Source of the DNA: Oikopleura dioica
Lineage: Eukaryota > Chordata > Appendicularia > Copelata > Oikopleuridae
Length of the DNA: 64,000 nucleotides
Assembly: GCA_907165135.1 (NCBI GenBank)
Contig: OU015567.1
Span: forward strand, 8,871,001-8,935,000
Direction of reading: 5' to 3'
Below, piece by piece: positions 1-11,366 of the stretch. A model generated the notes under the pieces. The model saw only the letters and a list, made by a program, of their open reading frames with translations. It ran no database searches and was not told where the DNA came from. Within the stretch, counting starts at the first letter, position 1. Each line of letters opens with the position of its first letter. The translations under genes and the position numbers were made by a program.

Positions 1-48
1 CTGAACACTTGGAACTTGGAATAACAGGTAGAGAAATAGAGAAATCGT

Positions 49-2442
49 TTAAAATGAAGAATGATCTTGGGAATTAGTGAAGACTGCGATTGGTAAAAAT
101 CTGCTTTGAGTGGGCTTGATCTGAACATTTTATGTTAAAAACTATTGAAAAATTTCTATTGACCTGGAAAAATGAAATATTTTCGAACTCCTGGCCATCG
201 ATGGAAACTCGCGCTGTAACTGACTTTTCCCTAGGCTTGAAGACGACGCGCGATGCAATTTCTCGACGCTCGCGGACACTCGCGTCATTATCTAATAAAG
301 TATTCAATGATTTACAATGATGGGAAAAGTAGTTACCTTTTTTCTTCAATCCCGGGAGATTAGGACGCGTTCGCCGCCGGGAAATGAACTTCATTAATAT
401 CGATGATTTCATCGGGTGGAATTCGAGTATTTTCAGCGTCTCTTTGATGCTGTGCTTTGTCTAAAATTTGGTTAGTACAGTATGAATGCGCAAGCCAACC
501 TGTTTTTCGTCATCAGAAAGCCAGTACTCAACAACGACGTTGAGCTTTTCAGAAGATTGTATCCCGCCGTATCCATTAGCATTTGATGTATAAGGGCTAA
601 AACAGATGTAGTTTCGTTAATAACACTTTTTTTCTCTACCTAGAAGTCGGACTCAAGGTAAATCGACCATCATCAGACTCGGAATCGTCTTCGGTTTCAA
701 GGACAGCAAGTTCAACACAGAAGGGAATGACTTGATGCCCATCTGATTGGACATCCGATAAAGATAGCATTGCTTCGGATACAGGAAGATGTGCAACGTG
801 ATTCGCGTCTATAATTATTTTTAAGCGAATTTTATCGGGTTTCCTACCCAGTTGAATTGACGATAACTTCTCAGAAATCCGGTTCAAGTCATTGGACTCT
901 AACTCGCTATCAAGAAACAGTTTCTTGAAGGTCCCACATGTCTCGCCTATCTTCTTACAGAGATGGCTTTTTCCCACTTCGTCGAGAGGGATGAAAAAGA
1001 AGGAGATAAAGTTTTCGTTCATCTTTTTCGAGATTTTTTCGAAATAAAACTTGACTACGAAGTTGATATCTGGGGAGGTTCCGTGGACGCAGAACTTTAA
1101 CGGGTCTTCTGGAAGATTATCGGGATCGCTTTCGAGGAGGACTTGGAGGAAAGTTTCGAGGAGAAGTTGGAGTTGATCCGGCGCGACGTCGATGATTATG
1201 AAGGAGGAATTGATTGTTGACAATTTATCGATTAAACTTTCTGTAGCTTGAGATTGGACAATAACGAGTGTTGGTTTCAAGTTTTCTACTGCTTCGCTGA
1301 GACTTTGTTTTATCTTCTTTAGTTTTTCTGGATTCTTGTCGCACGTGATTGACCCGCGCGCTCGCGATGGAGGCTTTTCGCTGGTTTCTGGGAAATCATC
1401 TTGAGTAGTTGAGCTCTCGGATTTTGTTCGTTGATTCTCTTCGATAAGCCTTGGCATGGCTGATTTATTGCTACCGCTTCTTCGGCCTGATGAATAGGCG
1501 CCAATTGAGTTTCGAGCATGGAGGGAGCATTGTGAAGCGCTGTCAAAATATGGCTGGAGACTTGAATTCAAATGAGGACCAGTTGATGGTTTTAGTTTTT
1601 ACCTTGGTCTTGGGGTCGAGGCAATGCTCACACTATCGGCAAAGATTTCCTCTTCGTCCGAACTAACACCAAGATCGTCCAAATCATCGTACAACTGCAG
1701 CTCAGATAGATCCATCGTTTCGACTTGGTCCATGTCAATATCTTCTGGATTGATATGGGGGTTCTTTTTGATGACGCGTTCGAGCAGTTTGCTCAAAACA
1801 GCTGATTTGACCCTTGATGCCATGGAGAAAGAGTTTTTCATCTTTCTATCGTTCGGATTTGCTTCTTCGTCGTCGGAAGAATCCGATTGTGGGAAGTTTC
1901 CGTGGTCGTCTTCAGTTGGAATCGAAGAGACTTCTGATATCTCCAACTCGCCGATCTCATGGTGCTTTATGTCCCTCGAAATGCTGTCTGATTTGAAAAG
2001 TTTGATTGAAAAGCTTTTTGAAGGTGGAAGCTGAATAATTTCGTCCAAGTTTATTTGTCCTCGCGCGAGTGTTTTGTAACCAGGCACAGCTGCAGTTCTG
2101 TATCTCCGCTTTTTCTGCAGCGAAATATAGAGAATGTTTGAGCGGTTTTTCGTGAAATGCTGGTACTCGAAACTCATGTTCTGGGCGAACTCTTTCTCCA
2201 AAGAAGAAATGCAGATTTCATCCCTTAAATTTGAGTTCAAAATCATCAAAAGAACGTTTCGATTTTTACCCTCTTGCTTGAGGTCTTCTGCTGTTCGCCT
2301 GTAAAGTTATGAAGAAGGAGAGGCTGTCCCGCTTCTCAAGAGGCTTGGCAAGAGTGAGACGAGATATTTGAATGCAGCAGCTTCTTGGGACCGATGGGTT
2401 TGACAAAAAGTCCCCTGCGCGTTGTGCAAAAGTCCGACTCAT
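49..2442 (-). CDS. PACS: PACS family sorting adaptor (PACS1/PACS2-like)
   Basis: Seven exons are inferred: 2442-2336, 2298-1603, 1539-640, 596-500, 460-337, 291-164 and 120-49, giving about 707 aa. PACS proteins are cytosolic adaptors that bind acidic-cluster motifs and direct endosome/TGN and ER-mitochondria traffic. The N-terminal cargo-binding (FBR) region is recognised by QKKRRYRTAAVPGYKTLARG, close to the 'YKTLA-G-INM' signature. An acidic Ser/Asp/Glu-rich middle follows. The C-terminal domain has SLFLDS/HLPVSEAML-like motifs, VVVEYWLSDDEKQ and VSIDGQEFENISFFQ, each with counterparts in the PACS C-terminal domain. The protein is shorter than the roughly 960 aa of human PACS1, mainly in the linkers. 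Intron 1 (2335-2299) fits the protein only with a GA...AG boundary; the others are GT-AG. The start is the first ATG of the exon carrying the conserved N-terminal strand, and an upstream exon cannot be excluded. Identity is from remembered motifs, not a search. Confidence 0.88.
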
Positions 2443-2682
2443 ATTCTACGATGTTGCATTTTTCTCTGAAAAGAAAACATCTATAAATTGACAAATATTC
2501 CATTTATTAGTGAGAAACAAGAATAAGCAATCAATTTTTCGGACAATTTTAATTTTAAGAGAAAGAATTAAAGAGAGAAGACGACTTTGAATCGATGATA
2601 ACTGGGGCATGAAAATCTAAGAAGATCGAGACGATCGGTCAGCGAAGATGGTCAGAGTAAAGGCAGTTGAAATAATTGGAAA

Positions 2683-5135
2683 CTAGTATCGCGATTCAAA
2701 GGAGCCATTGCCGCCGTAGGAAATTCCTGAGACACCGGTGTTGTAGCCTCCCTCAGTGTTGGCGTATCGAGACTTTGGCGGGCTGGAGCGATAGGAAGAG
2801 CGGCCGTAATCGTAGCCCTGGGAGTCGCCTTTGCCTCGAGAGTAAGGAACGATCGGAGATCGAGATCGCGTGGAACCGCCGAAGCCATACTCGTCGTCGT
2901 CTTTACTCAGAAGGGTCAGTTTTCCGTCTTTTTTTGTTCAAAAATCGTTATTTATTATTGCCTACTTTTAAGGGACCCCGCCGACCGAGCCGCGCGCGCG
3001 TGTCACGCTCTTTTTCCTTGCAACTTTTCATCAGGATCTTTTCATTCGATTTTAATGAAATTTTACATACCAACTAAACTTTTTATTCTCTTTCTCATAG
3101 ACTTTTTAAAATTCTCATATCTTTCGGCTACGCCGAGTTATTGCTGAATCTTGGGCGCCCGCTTTCAAGTGTACATAAGTACTCGAAATCTTCGGATTGA
3201 CACTTCGAGACTACCATCATTGAAAAGCCCGGGCTTTCTTTGACAAGGCCTACTTATTGAGATTTCCTGGAAGCGTTTACTTAACTCGGTCGGCGGGGTC
3301 CCTTAAAGTGGGTCCCAGCGTGGCCTTCCACTAGACAAGTTAAACGGTCCAATTTAGAGTAAATATTTCTGATTTTCGAACCATTCCTAATTCAGCCTGA
3401 TGGAGAAGAATTTGCGATTTGATTTCAGCTCTATCTCTGATAAGACGCAAGAACTCTGGTGGAGGAGGAGGAAGATCTCGAGACTCAGCTGGGTAGGAAA
3501 GCAACTGACGCTCATAAGGATGAATGGTCTAAAGCGGTTTAAAATCGGATGGCGGTTAAACAAGTGTAATTCGATTACAACTCGCTCAGAAGAGAACGAA
3601 GAGAAATTGAACTTTGGTACCTCGAGTCTTTTTCGACGAACGATAAGCCCGTCAATATCGTTGGGACGAACGAGACGGACATTTGGCCGCTGCCCGGAGA
3701 GCTGCGAGAAATCATCGTAACAAAACCGAGGCGGGCCGGCGGGGCGAATTGGTGGGGGAGGACCGCCAAAACCACCGCCAAAATCATTAACACCGGCAAG
3801 ACCCATTGGAAGATTTCCCATCATACCGGGACCCTGATTACGAGTTCAAAAATGCGCGAAGAAGGGGAACCATCGAAGCTCGAAAATCAGATGAGCTTTG
3901 AAATGGACTCAAATAGGGAAAAGGAGGGACTGTGAAACTCGATCCTGACGATCCTGACCGCCTTGATTGTGTTTGGAAAACTGGACTTTGATAGTCTTGC
4001 CGAAGAAGTACGAGTTATTGATAGCATTGATAGCACGCTGGGCATAACGCTCGTCGATTCGGATAAAAGCTAAGGAAGATTGGATTAGCAAAATGAGATT
4101 TTAGTGGATATCAAAGATTCCAAGATTTTCCGAATCTCAAGGGTTCCAAATCAAGAAGAAATGGCCTGAAATGCGAACTTCTAAGAGCGAGTTCAACATG
4201 GAATCCTATTTTTCTCGAAGAAGAGAAGACCTAAAAGGGAAGAAAAAGATGGACTGTACCGATATGCTTCGACTTGATCATTTCCGCTTCTTCAACAGAT
4301 CCATACAAATCAAACTTTTTCCGCAAGATTTCAGAGTGATCCAAAGAGCAATCAGGCAAATTAGCGACGTGAAGCTTTGCCTACAAAAAACTTTAAAACC
4401 TGTCTTCAATCAACATTTTCAGTACCTTAGGAGCGCGCTTATCATAGTGCGGTTTATCCTGAAGCGTTCCATACTCAATCTTCAATTTTCTTCCATCATA
4501 ATCTTGGCCATTCAAACCGACCATCGCAAGTTCTGGGGCTTTTTCATCGATGTGGACGAAAACAATATCGCGATTTTGAATCGAGTGGACTTCATGGACC
4601 TTTCCGTACTCCTCTGAAAGAAAAATTACAAATTCTTTAAAATGTGAGAAAGAACTTGCTCACCGAATATTTTCTTGACTCTGTCGACATCGGGATTCAT
4701 TCCAACTCCGGCGACATGAAGCTTGACAGTTCCATTGTTGCTTCGATCACGATCGAAATTTCGATTCTCGCGGTTGTTTCCTCCTGAGTTGTTACTTCCA
4801 CGGGGCTTTCCAAGCGACATTTCGACATTTAGCTGCCTTCCTGAAGGGTTTGGGAAATTATAGCCCTTCCAGGGATCCAGTAAGCTCTCACCTTTGAATT
4901 CAGCATTGTCCATCTTTTCAACAGCGAGGAGAGCTGCTTCTTCCGTGTCGAAGCCCACAAATCCATAAGAACTAGAGAGAAACATGAAAGAACCAACCCT
5001 TTTCCCATGACTTTACCCTTTCAAATCGACTTCAGCAACTTTTCCAAACTCCGAAAACTTCTCTCTGATGTCAGAATAAGAAACCTGCTGCGTGTTTCCG
5101 ACGAAAATTCGAAATTGTCCTCGACGATCTCCCAT
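2683..5135 (-). CDS. RRM RNA-binding protein, RBM4/lark/RBM14-like, three RRMs
   Basis: Well-supported exons are 5135-5017, 4971-4892, 4840-4664, 4613-4426, 4380-4260, 4069-3939, 3833-3621 and a probable 3504-~3406, then a C-terminal exon ending at 2683. RRM1 runs from QFRIFVGN through SYGFVGF. RRM2 runs from KLHVAGVG through DIVFVHI. RRM3 runs from KLHVANLP through KHIAFIRI and is spread over two exons. RNP1/RNP2 positions are conserved in all three. The spacing and the short N-terminus resemble RBM4/lark and RBM14, nuclear and cytoplasmic splicing and translation regulators. The tail is Gly/Pro-rich, then Arg/Ser/Tyr-rich (TRSRSP, ending SFESRY), as in low-complexity RNP proteins. The splice into the last exon is unresolved. 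A ttttccag about 45 bp before the ATG could be a spliced-leader acceptor. The last intron holds a MITE. It lies head to tail between PACS and the next minus-strand gene. Confidence 0.8.
2972..3302. mobile_element. Short inverted-repeat element (MITE) with TTAA target site
   Basis: An 18-bp perfect terminal inverted repeat (GGGACCCCGCCGACCGAG at 2972-2989 and its reverse complement at 3285-3302) is bounded by TTAA on both sides (2968-2971 and 3303-3306). The element is 331 bp with no ORF of note, so it is non-autonomous. TTAA duplication is typical of piggyBac-type elements, but TTAA is its own reverse complement and the terminal bases do not settle the family. It sits in the last long intron of the RRM gene and accounts for that intron's unusual size. 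Confidence 0.75.
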
Positions 5136-5401
5136 TCTTTCAAAAGGGACTTCTCTTTCCGACGAAAGTGAATTCGCGTGAGTCTGGAAAAAAGCGAAAG
5201 TTTTTTTACAAGCGGAGCTGATTGGAGGAAAAACGCGCGCTCTTTCTCGAGATGATCTGAATTATGAGGATCGATCAGAAATCTGCTTTTTTCGAAGAGG
5301 AAGATTTGGGGAGGCTAAAAATGACATTTATTCCAATAAATTTGAACTTTCTTTCAGAAACGGTTACTAATTTGCAGTGGCAGGGGAAAAGGGCTCTAGT
5401 T

Positions 5402-6205
5402 TTAGTCGGTGGTATCGTCGTCAGTCTCCTCGTCTGTGTCGTCGACCTCGGATTGAGTTACAGGCATCTCGGCGTTGAAGAATTTGTACTTGGCACTCTT
5501 CTTTCGGTTGTTTGGTTTCCAGGGAACGTAGCCGAGCTTCTGGCAGATCGCCTTTCGCTCTCGCCACCCCGAATCTGGACCCTCGTGGACGTTTGGATAT
5601 GGGGAGATCATCTTGTCCTGAAGTGCCTTCTTGATATTCTCCTTCTTCACGTTAACCAAGTTTTCTTAAAAAATAAAGTAAATGCATGTAATCAAATAAG
5701 GAGGGCGCTTTGAATCTTACCCTGTTTCTCAGCCGACCAGCGGAGCCCATCGTTGTAGGCCACAGTCCATTTGACCCAGATTCGGTGCTCCTCGTCTTGA
5801 AAAAATATTTTTGGCTCAGTTTTAGTGTGATTTTTACCTGGCTTCAAGTAGTACTGGGCTTTCATTACTCCGTCATCGTTGCGAACTTTTCGCTTTCCCC
5901 AGGACAGGCTCAACCCGCCGAGTTGCTAAATAAATAAATCAATTTTAAATTTGATATTTTTTAAATAAAATTACCTCGAGTTCCCACTCGGCTGATTCAT
6001 CAAACTCCTGCGCCGCCTTCTGAACATCTTGATCATCTTCCGACTCTTCGTCGATTGACTCTCTTTCACGCTCCTCCTCGGCGTCTTTCGAAGCTCTTGA
6101 AAGTCGTCGTTTTTTGTTGAGACTTTCGCGCTTAGTCACGGCCCCGCGAAGAATCTTCGACACCTTGTTCTTCTGGTGCGTGCTCTTTTTCGCCTTGTTC
6201 TTCAT
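5402..6205 (-). CDS. Unrecognised Lys/acidic-rich protein, 218 aa
   Basis: Four exons (6205-5975, 5925-5838, 5795-5721, 5664-5402) join in frame with clean GT-AG introns of 42-56 nt to give 218 aa. I do not recognise the family. The N-terminus is strongly basic (MKNKAKKSTHQKNK, KRESLNKKRRLSR), which looks like a nuclear or nucleolar localisation signal. A Glu/Asp-rich segment follows, then a conserved-looking middle with several Trp (HRIWVKWTVAYNDGLRW) and a KLGYVPWKPNNRKK stretch. The C-terminus is acidic (DDTDEETDDDTTD). No signal peptide or membrane span is seen. The stop is about 270 bp upstream of the RRM gene start on the same strand. Exon structure and codon pattern make a real gene likely; the function is open. 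Confidence 0.72.
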
Positions 6206-7096
6206 TTTTTCAAAATTTAAAAGCGAGAGCGAATATTTTGAAAATGAAGAATTGTCCGCAGATCACTGGATCGAAGAAAACAAATGGCCAATTAGAATCA
6301 AGAAAGTATATGCGTGGTTTGACTTCAAATCTAGAAAGGCATATTCTCGGCGGTGACTCTCCAACGCTGTTGTGTTGGAGAATTTGAAATCAGCAAAAAT
6401 CTGAAATAAATTTTTGACTCATTTCTATGTCAAAATTTTGCATCATCTCAGAATTTTGCAACAACCGAGTCATTTTTTTCCATATTGCTGAGATCTCAAA
6501 ATCTCAAATCCCAAAATTTGGGAACCGCGCAGGGGCCGGAGATAAACTTCGCGCGCTTAGAGCAAGACTCGTGATTGGTTCAGATAGGTCCGAAATGCTT
6601 GAGATTTCAGAATCTCAAATGTCATTTAATTGCAATGCGCGTATCCAACTTACGCCGTTTTTGAGAAAATTAAGATCCAAGCATTTCAATTACAAAGTTA
6701 ACTCAAAAATTGGCCACCCAAAATTTGGCCGCTTTTTGTCTAAATTCGCTATTTTTGGAACCTGAAATCAACCCAAAAATTAGCCGCTTTTTCAAAAATA
6801 AGTAATTTTCCATCATCATTGGGCCCAAATGATGCCATTGTGATCATTTTTTGATTTTTAAAAGTGTTTAAATCATTAAAATGACTAAATTCTAATAAGA
6901 ATGTCTTCAAACAAGCAAAAATTTGAATGAAATTCATCAAAAATGTGAAAATCATGCCGATTTTTGAAAATTTCGAAAATTTTTTAAAAATTGAAAATTG
7001 AGATTTCAGACAGAAAATTTGCTGAGATCTCATTTTTGACATGGTTTGAGATTGCTGATTCATATTTTTTGGGTGTCTGCTCCCGAGAATGCGAGA
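6206..7096. other. AT-rich intergenic DNA, no gene seen
   Basis: The stretch is low-complexity and rich in variants of 'gagat(c/t)tcaaaatctcaaat' and 'aaaat(t/c)tgggc/ggccg', giving a simple-repeat appearance. ORFs here on either strand lack recognisable domains or a credible exon structure. Confidence 0.5.
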
Positions 7097-7179
7097 GGTC
7101 GTCATTTGCCCAAGTCGTCATCTGCCCAAGTCGTCATCTGCCCAACTTGGGCAAATGACGATCTTGGGTGAAAGACGAT
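7097..7179. repeat. Left palindromic iteron cluster
   Basis: Five copies of a 16-17-nt unit, consensus TCGTCATYTGCCCAAG. The first three are direct (from about 7099, 7115 and 7131) and the last two inverted (cttgggcaaatgacgat, cttgggtgaaagacgat), so the cluster can fold on itself. A shorter cluster of the same unit lies at 7814-7859. Confidence 0.75.
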
Positions 7180-7289
7180 CTGTAATTTAATTATTATTTA
7201 AAAAAAGCTTTTCTGTGTTTCACAGGAACGGACTCATCACTGTCCAATTCCGGAAGTCCGGTCCATATATTTTAATAGCAAAGACTTAC

Positions 7290-7480
7290 TCAGTTGGGCC
7301 TCGATTTTCTAAAAAATATCCTGAAATTCAGAGTATCATACTCTTCCATACTTGGAACTAGCTTCCGGAGGAGATTCATAACTTCTCTCTACTTTTCAAA
7401 AGTTATTACTCAAGATCAAATGTGAACCAAGACTCGGCCCGAGTACCCTCGGTTCCACTGGGACTGTTCCACTTCGACAT
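7290..7480 (-). CDS. Possible 43-aa protein between the iteron clusters
   Basis: An ATG at 7480 opens MSKWNSPSGTEGTRAESW. A GT donor after 7410 and an AG before 7350 join in frame to DMEEYDTLNF and a stop at 7290 (59-nt intron). Further GT/AG pairs could give a different C-terminus. There is no recognised domain, signal peptide or membrane segment. The reading frame spans most of the DNA between the two iteron clusters, so it could belong to that element. Evidence is limited to frame and splice signals. Confidence 0.28.
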
Positions 7481-7813
7481 TTTAATTCAATTAATTCAAA
7501 CAAAATTTCATTCAAAGTTCAGACTAAACACAAAACCGACTTTAGCACCTTTTTCCGGCGCCAAGCGTCAGCAAGGCGTATAGGTACGCGCAGTTTATTA
7601 GAATAGGCTATTGTTGGCGAAAACTCATTACATCTTGCTTTACGAAACGATGCTAATGTCCCAGATGAAATTGTTTTCTCAACAAAAACTGTCGAATTCG
7701 AAATGATAAGAGGCCACCTTCCTGCGAGCAGTCTTCTTGCAAGTAGTCAGTTAAACTTTTATCTTGCTGCATTTTTCTTAAATTTTGAATTCAATTGCAT
7801 AGTCATTCACGCA

Positions 7814-7859
7814 GGTCGTCATTTGCCCAAGTTGGGCAGATGACGATCTTGGGCAGATG
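7814..7859. repeat. Right palindromic iteron cluster
   Basis: Three copies of the unit seen at 7097-7179: one direct (ggtcgtcatttgcccaag) followed by two inverted (ttgggcagatgacgat, cttgggcagatg). Together the clusters bracket about 630 bp. No clear target-site duplication was found beyond the outer copies. Confidence 0.7.
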
Positions 7860-8037
7860 GTTGGTAACTGAGCGTGAGCAAGCGGAGCTGCCTCTCAAGC
7901 TCCGCTCGTTCCGAGAGACACCCTCCGCTCAGCGGGTATCCACTCATGTAAGCTCACTGGAAATCTTTCACCTCACTTTCGGGTGATGGTGAAAGAATGA
8001 ACTTGGAACTTTGATTCAACTTCAAATAATTTAGATT

Positions 8038-8568
8038 TTATTTTGGAAATATCTTTGCCAAATTGAGACAGAAATAAATAACGCCTCCACTGAAGAGAGC
8101 GACAGTAACGACAATGATGAGCAGATCCTCTGTCGGCATTTGAATCTGAAAATCGGATTGTTATTCAACTCTCAAATCTAACCCTGTATCTCCTTTCATC
8201 GCTTTTGAATATATGCCGCAATTCTAAATCGACCTTTTTGAAATTTTTCCAACAAGTTTTTATCATAAACTTCGAAATAAACGAAATTCGCTGGGATTAG
8301 TTTTTATTGTAAACATTCTGTTTCATTGAACGGCTAAAGCGTTAATTTGTTGACGAGCGAAACCGTTTCAACTTTTTCTTTCTAGCGCTAATTGATGGTA
8401 ACTTGATTAATTTTTACGCTGCGACGATTTTCGTCAACCATCAACAAAAAAGATAACGAGCTCTAAAAGTGAACTTACCTCTGTGATGGATTGACTGCCG
8501 CTATCAAAAGCGATGGTGCTCAAACCGAGTCCTCTGAGAAACACTCCTCCTTGTCCCTGCTCTTCCAT
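8038..8568 (-). CDS. Small single-pass membrane protein, 65 aa
   Basis: Two exons (8568-8479 and 8145-8038) join across a 333-nt GT-AG intron to give 65 aa. Residues 1-30 (MEEQGQGGVFLRGLGLSTI...) are hydrophilic. Residues 38-57 form one hydrophobic helix (LLIIVVTVALFSGGVIYFCL) followed by a short basic tail, NLAKIFPK. There is no cleavable signal, so it resembles tail-anchored or small integral membrane (SMIM-type) proteins, but no family is assigned. The donor (GAG/gtaagt) and acceptor (ttttcag) are strong and the frame is kept exactly. The gene falls below usual ORF-length cut-offs. Confidence 0.6.
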
Positions 8569-9237
8569 CTTCTCTGCAGAATCTACAAGTATCCCTATCA
8601 TCTCTAAAAAGATATTCTTTTCCTACTTGATCTGGTCAGTTCAATAGCCCATTCAGCGTAGCGACGATTTCTGATCGAGCTGGGTAAGTACATAGAAAAA
8701 TAGACGGCCGGCGCAGTGTTGGAAAAAAGGTTGAAAGATAGAACAAACAGCTAGAGTTAGGTACTGATTCGATCTGAAACGAGACGATCAAGTACAGGGG
8801 GAGTGGAACTCAAACAAATGATGATCGAAATCAAGTGATCTAAGCGTCTTCTCAGACCTATTTGAACCCTTTCCAGTCATGTCGAAATGACACGTTCTAG
8901 GGAAATGATTGAATATCCGCAGGTTCTTGGTTTATTGCCAATGAATACGGGAATCTCATTCTAGTTCTTGTGTTATGCGGCATAACTTATGCCTTACAAA
9001 AATTTCCTTCGTATATGTATTGATATGACATAAGCAGCAGCGCAAGCTTCGTAAGAATTATTCCTCAGTATGAGTTAAAACTAAATATTTCTCCCCTCAT
9101 ATTTTTGTTAAAAACTGACGGAGCATCTCCGTTCAACTCAACACAAGAAAGTACTCGCGCGCGCCCTCTGAGCGATCCTAATATAAAACCTTTCCGTTAT
9201 CTTTTTAAGATCCTTTATTCCAAAATAAAAAGAGAAA
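8569..9237. other. Intergenic, no gene seen
   Basis: This separates the divergently transcribed small membrane-protein gene and the secreted protease-like gene, so it presumably holds both promoters. No conserved motif, RNA gene or repeat was recognised. Confidence 0.4.
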
Positions 9238-11050
9238 TGAAGATATTCTCACTTTTAATCGGAGGAATAATTTCACAAAGAGTCGACGAAAATGCGTCCG
9301 AGCTCTTCAAAAAGCTCAAAAAGAGAATCGAATTGATGGAGGAGCCTGGATCTGCGATAATATCTACCAGCCGAATAGTAGTTACAGTTGTACGGGAACA
9401 TGTGATGACGGGAGTGAGCTGAACGCGAGGATTGCTGTTGAATGCCCTAGAAACATTTGGCAAAATCCAGTGATTGAGAAAAATTTCCTGTTCACGCCTT
9501 CCTGTAGTTCGTTGGCAAGATCATCGAGAACTTCAACGAAATGCAGCGACTTCATAGACATAGCCGTCGAAGGCGGATTCATCAAAAAGACTGGAGACTG
9601 GAAAGGAAAAGTTATATTTTACAATCTGTTCTGCGGGGAAACGCTAGAAACTGCAGTGCTGAAGGAGCCGAAGCATAAATTCCAATGCAAAACGAAGCGG
9701 CCATTTCTGAAAGCATTGGACGGTGCGAATAAAAACGCCTGTGTTCCACCAAAACCAAAGGTCAAACACTGCCTGGATGAAGAAACATTGAAAGAGATTC
9801 ATGACATCGGAGATGGAACCTGGTCTTGTAATGGGAGAACAAGGAGATCGACATGTACTGCAATGTGTAATCATCCCCATGCGTCCGCAAACTTGGTCGT
9901 CAAATGCATTAGAGGCAACGTTCTATCTATCTGGTCAGGGACGAAAGGCAGCAAATGCGAGTTGCCAGTCGTCGATGAAACCTTTCTACAGCCGTTGAAG
10001 GCGATGCCGGAGCTGAAAAGCTGTGATGGAACTACCCATGGAGTCGGTGAAATGCCTTGGGTAGAAGAACTGAATATCACAACGGTAAACCACTGAATTT
10101 AACATCGTTTTCAGCACAAATTTTCAGATAAACGGTGATGACGTTACCTGCCGGGCTTCTCCTATAAACACCAACTGGTTGATGACATCTGCCAGTTGCT
10201 GCCACAAGGCTGCGGAAATCAAAAGATCTACTGACGGAACGAATCACGCTGAAAAGCACATCCATTCGTTCTGGAATGACCGAACTGACGGAACGCTCAG
10301 AAATCACGACTTCTGTCTCGTAAAATACGAAACACCGCACAATATTCCTGTCCCTTGTTTGGGTAAAGAGCAGCCGCCATTAGGCGCAGCTTGCTGGGCT
10401 TTTGGAGAGAATTACGGAGCAGGAACGGGTCATGAAATTTTATAATCAATAGTGATAAGCAAGGACCTTGCTGCAAGGTGATGCTTGTACCCCATGAGTC
10501 AATGGGCCCTTCACGTTTCTGACAGCTTTCGGTTTTGTTGAATAGTGCTTTGTTTATGAAAATAACACGAGATTCATATTAACAAGGACGATGCCTGACG
10601 CCGTGCCCGTTTTTTAGAAATGGCCAACAAATAGATAAATTCTTATCGATGTTAGGTTAAATATTCACATTATGTTGTGACTAATATGATATTCAAATGA
10701 ACAATTTCTGATCCAAGGTAAAAGCTGCTGTTAACTACTTGGGTACAGACTATTGTCAAGTTAAATCCGCAGTAAAGACCGAAAATGCCGAACTTTGCGT
10801 TGGAATCAGAGACGACAACCAAAACTTCATGGTTGATATTTTGCCTGCTAAGCTTGTCAGAGGAACTCCTCTTATCTGCGATATCGGTAAGATTGATTAA
10901 ATCGGACGACTGGCTAATTATTTTCAAGATGGAAATGCTGTTCTTTACGGAACTGGATCCATTGTTGACGACTGCAATAGCTTAGAAAACTTCCCTGCTA
11001 TCTTCACTGACTTGTCCGAAGCGAGTGACTGGATGCATACGATTTTATAA
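9238..11050 (+). CDS. Secreted inactive trypsin-like protein (pseudoprotease)
   Basis: The N-terminus MKIFSLLIGGIIS looks like a signal peptide. A probable 44-nt intron (GTCGAC...AAGAG, about 9290-9333) puts the next exon in frame as DGGAWICDNIYQPNSSYSC, a Cys-rich CCP-like region. Further Cys-rich sequence reaches 10084. From 10128 a chymotrypsin-fold domain begins: NWLMTSASCC stands where WVLTAAHC is expected, HDFCLVKYETP matches the region of catalytic Asp102, and CWAFGE follows. Exons from 10718 (C-terminal half) to 10886 and from 10929 to 11050 carry ELCVG, LVRGTPLIC (where GDSGGPLVC is expected), GTGSIVDDC and IFTDLSEASDWMHTIL. The catalytic His and Ser are therefore missing, making it a secreted pseudoprotease, perhaps a binding or immune-type protein. 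The splice between about 10430 and 10718 is unresolved. Confidence 0.72.
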
Positions 11051-11366
11051 GCCTTTTATGGAAATATAGTTTTTCAATTTTATATTCTGTAAATAAAGAA
11101 AACTCGTCGCCTAATTCTTTGATTTATCTGATAAGTTGAGTTTGTTGATTTATTTATCAATAGGAAAGTTTGTTGCAAAGTTCTGAAAAATGATGAATTT
11201 TGAACTATTGTAGGAGGTTGAAGACAAATCTTTGATGTTCAAAAACAAGATGATTGGAAATTCTGCTTGTTAATTATAAATAAATAAGGACGGACTTGCT
11301 TCCAGCGAAACAAACACAGGTAAAGATGAAGCGTTTTCTTCCACAGTCACAGTACGTTCGAGCGTA

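Noticed and set aside
7097-7179. CRISPR-like array
   Set aside because: Units are contiguous with no spacers, partly inverted, and the genome is animal.
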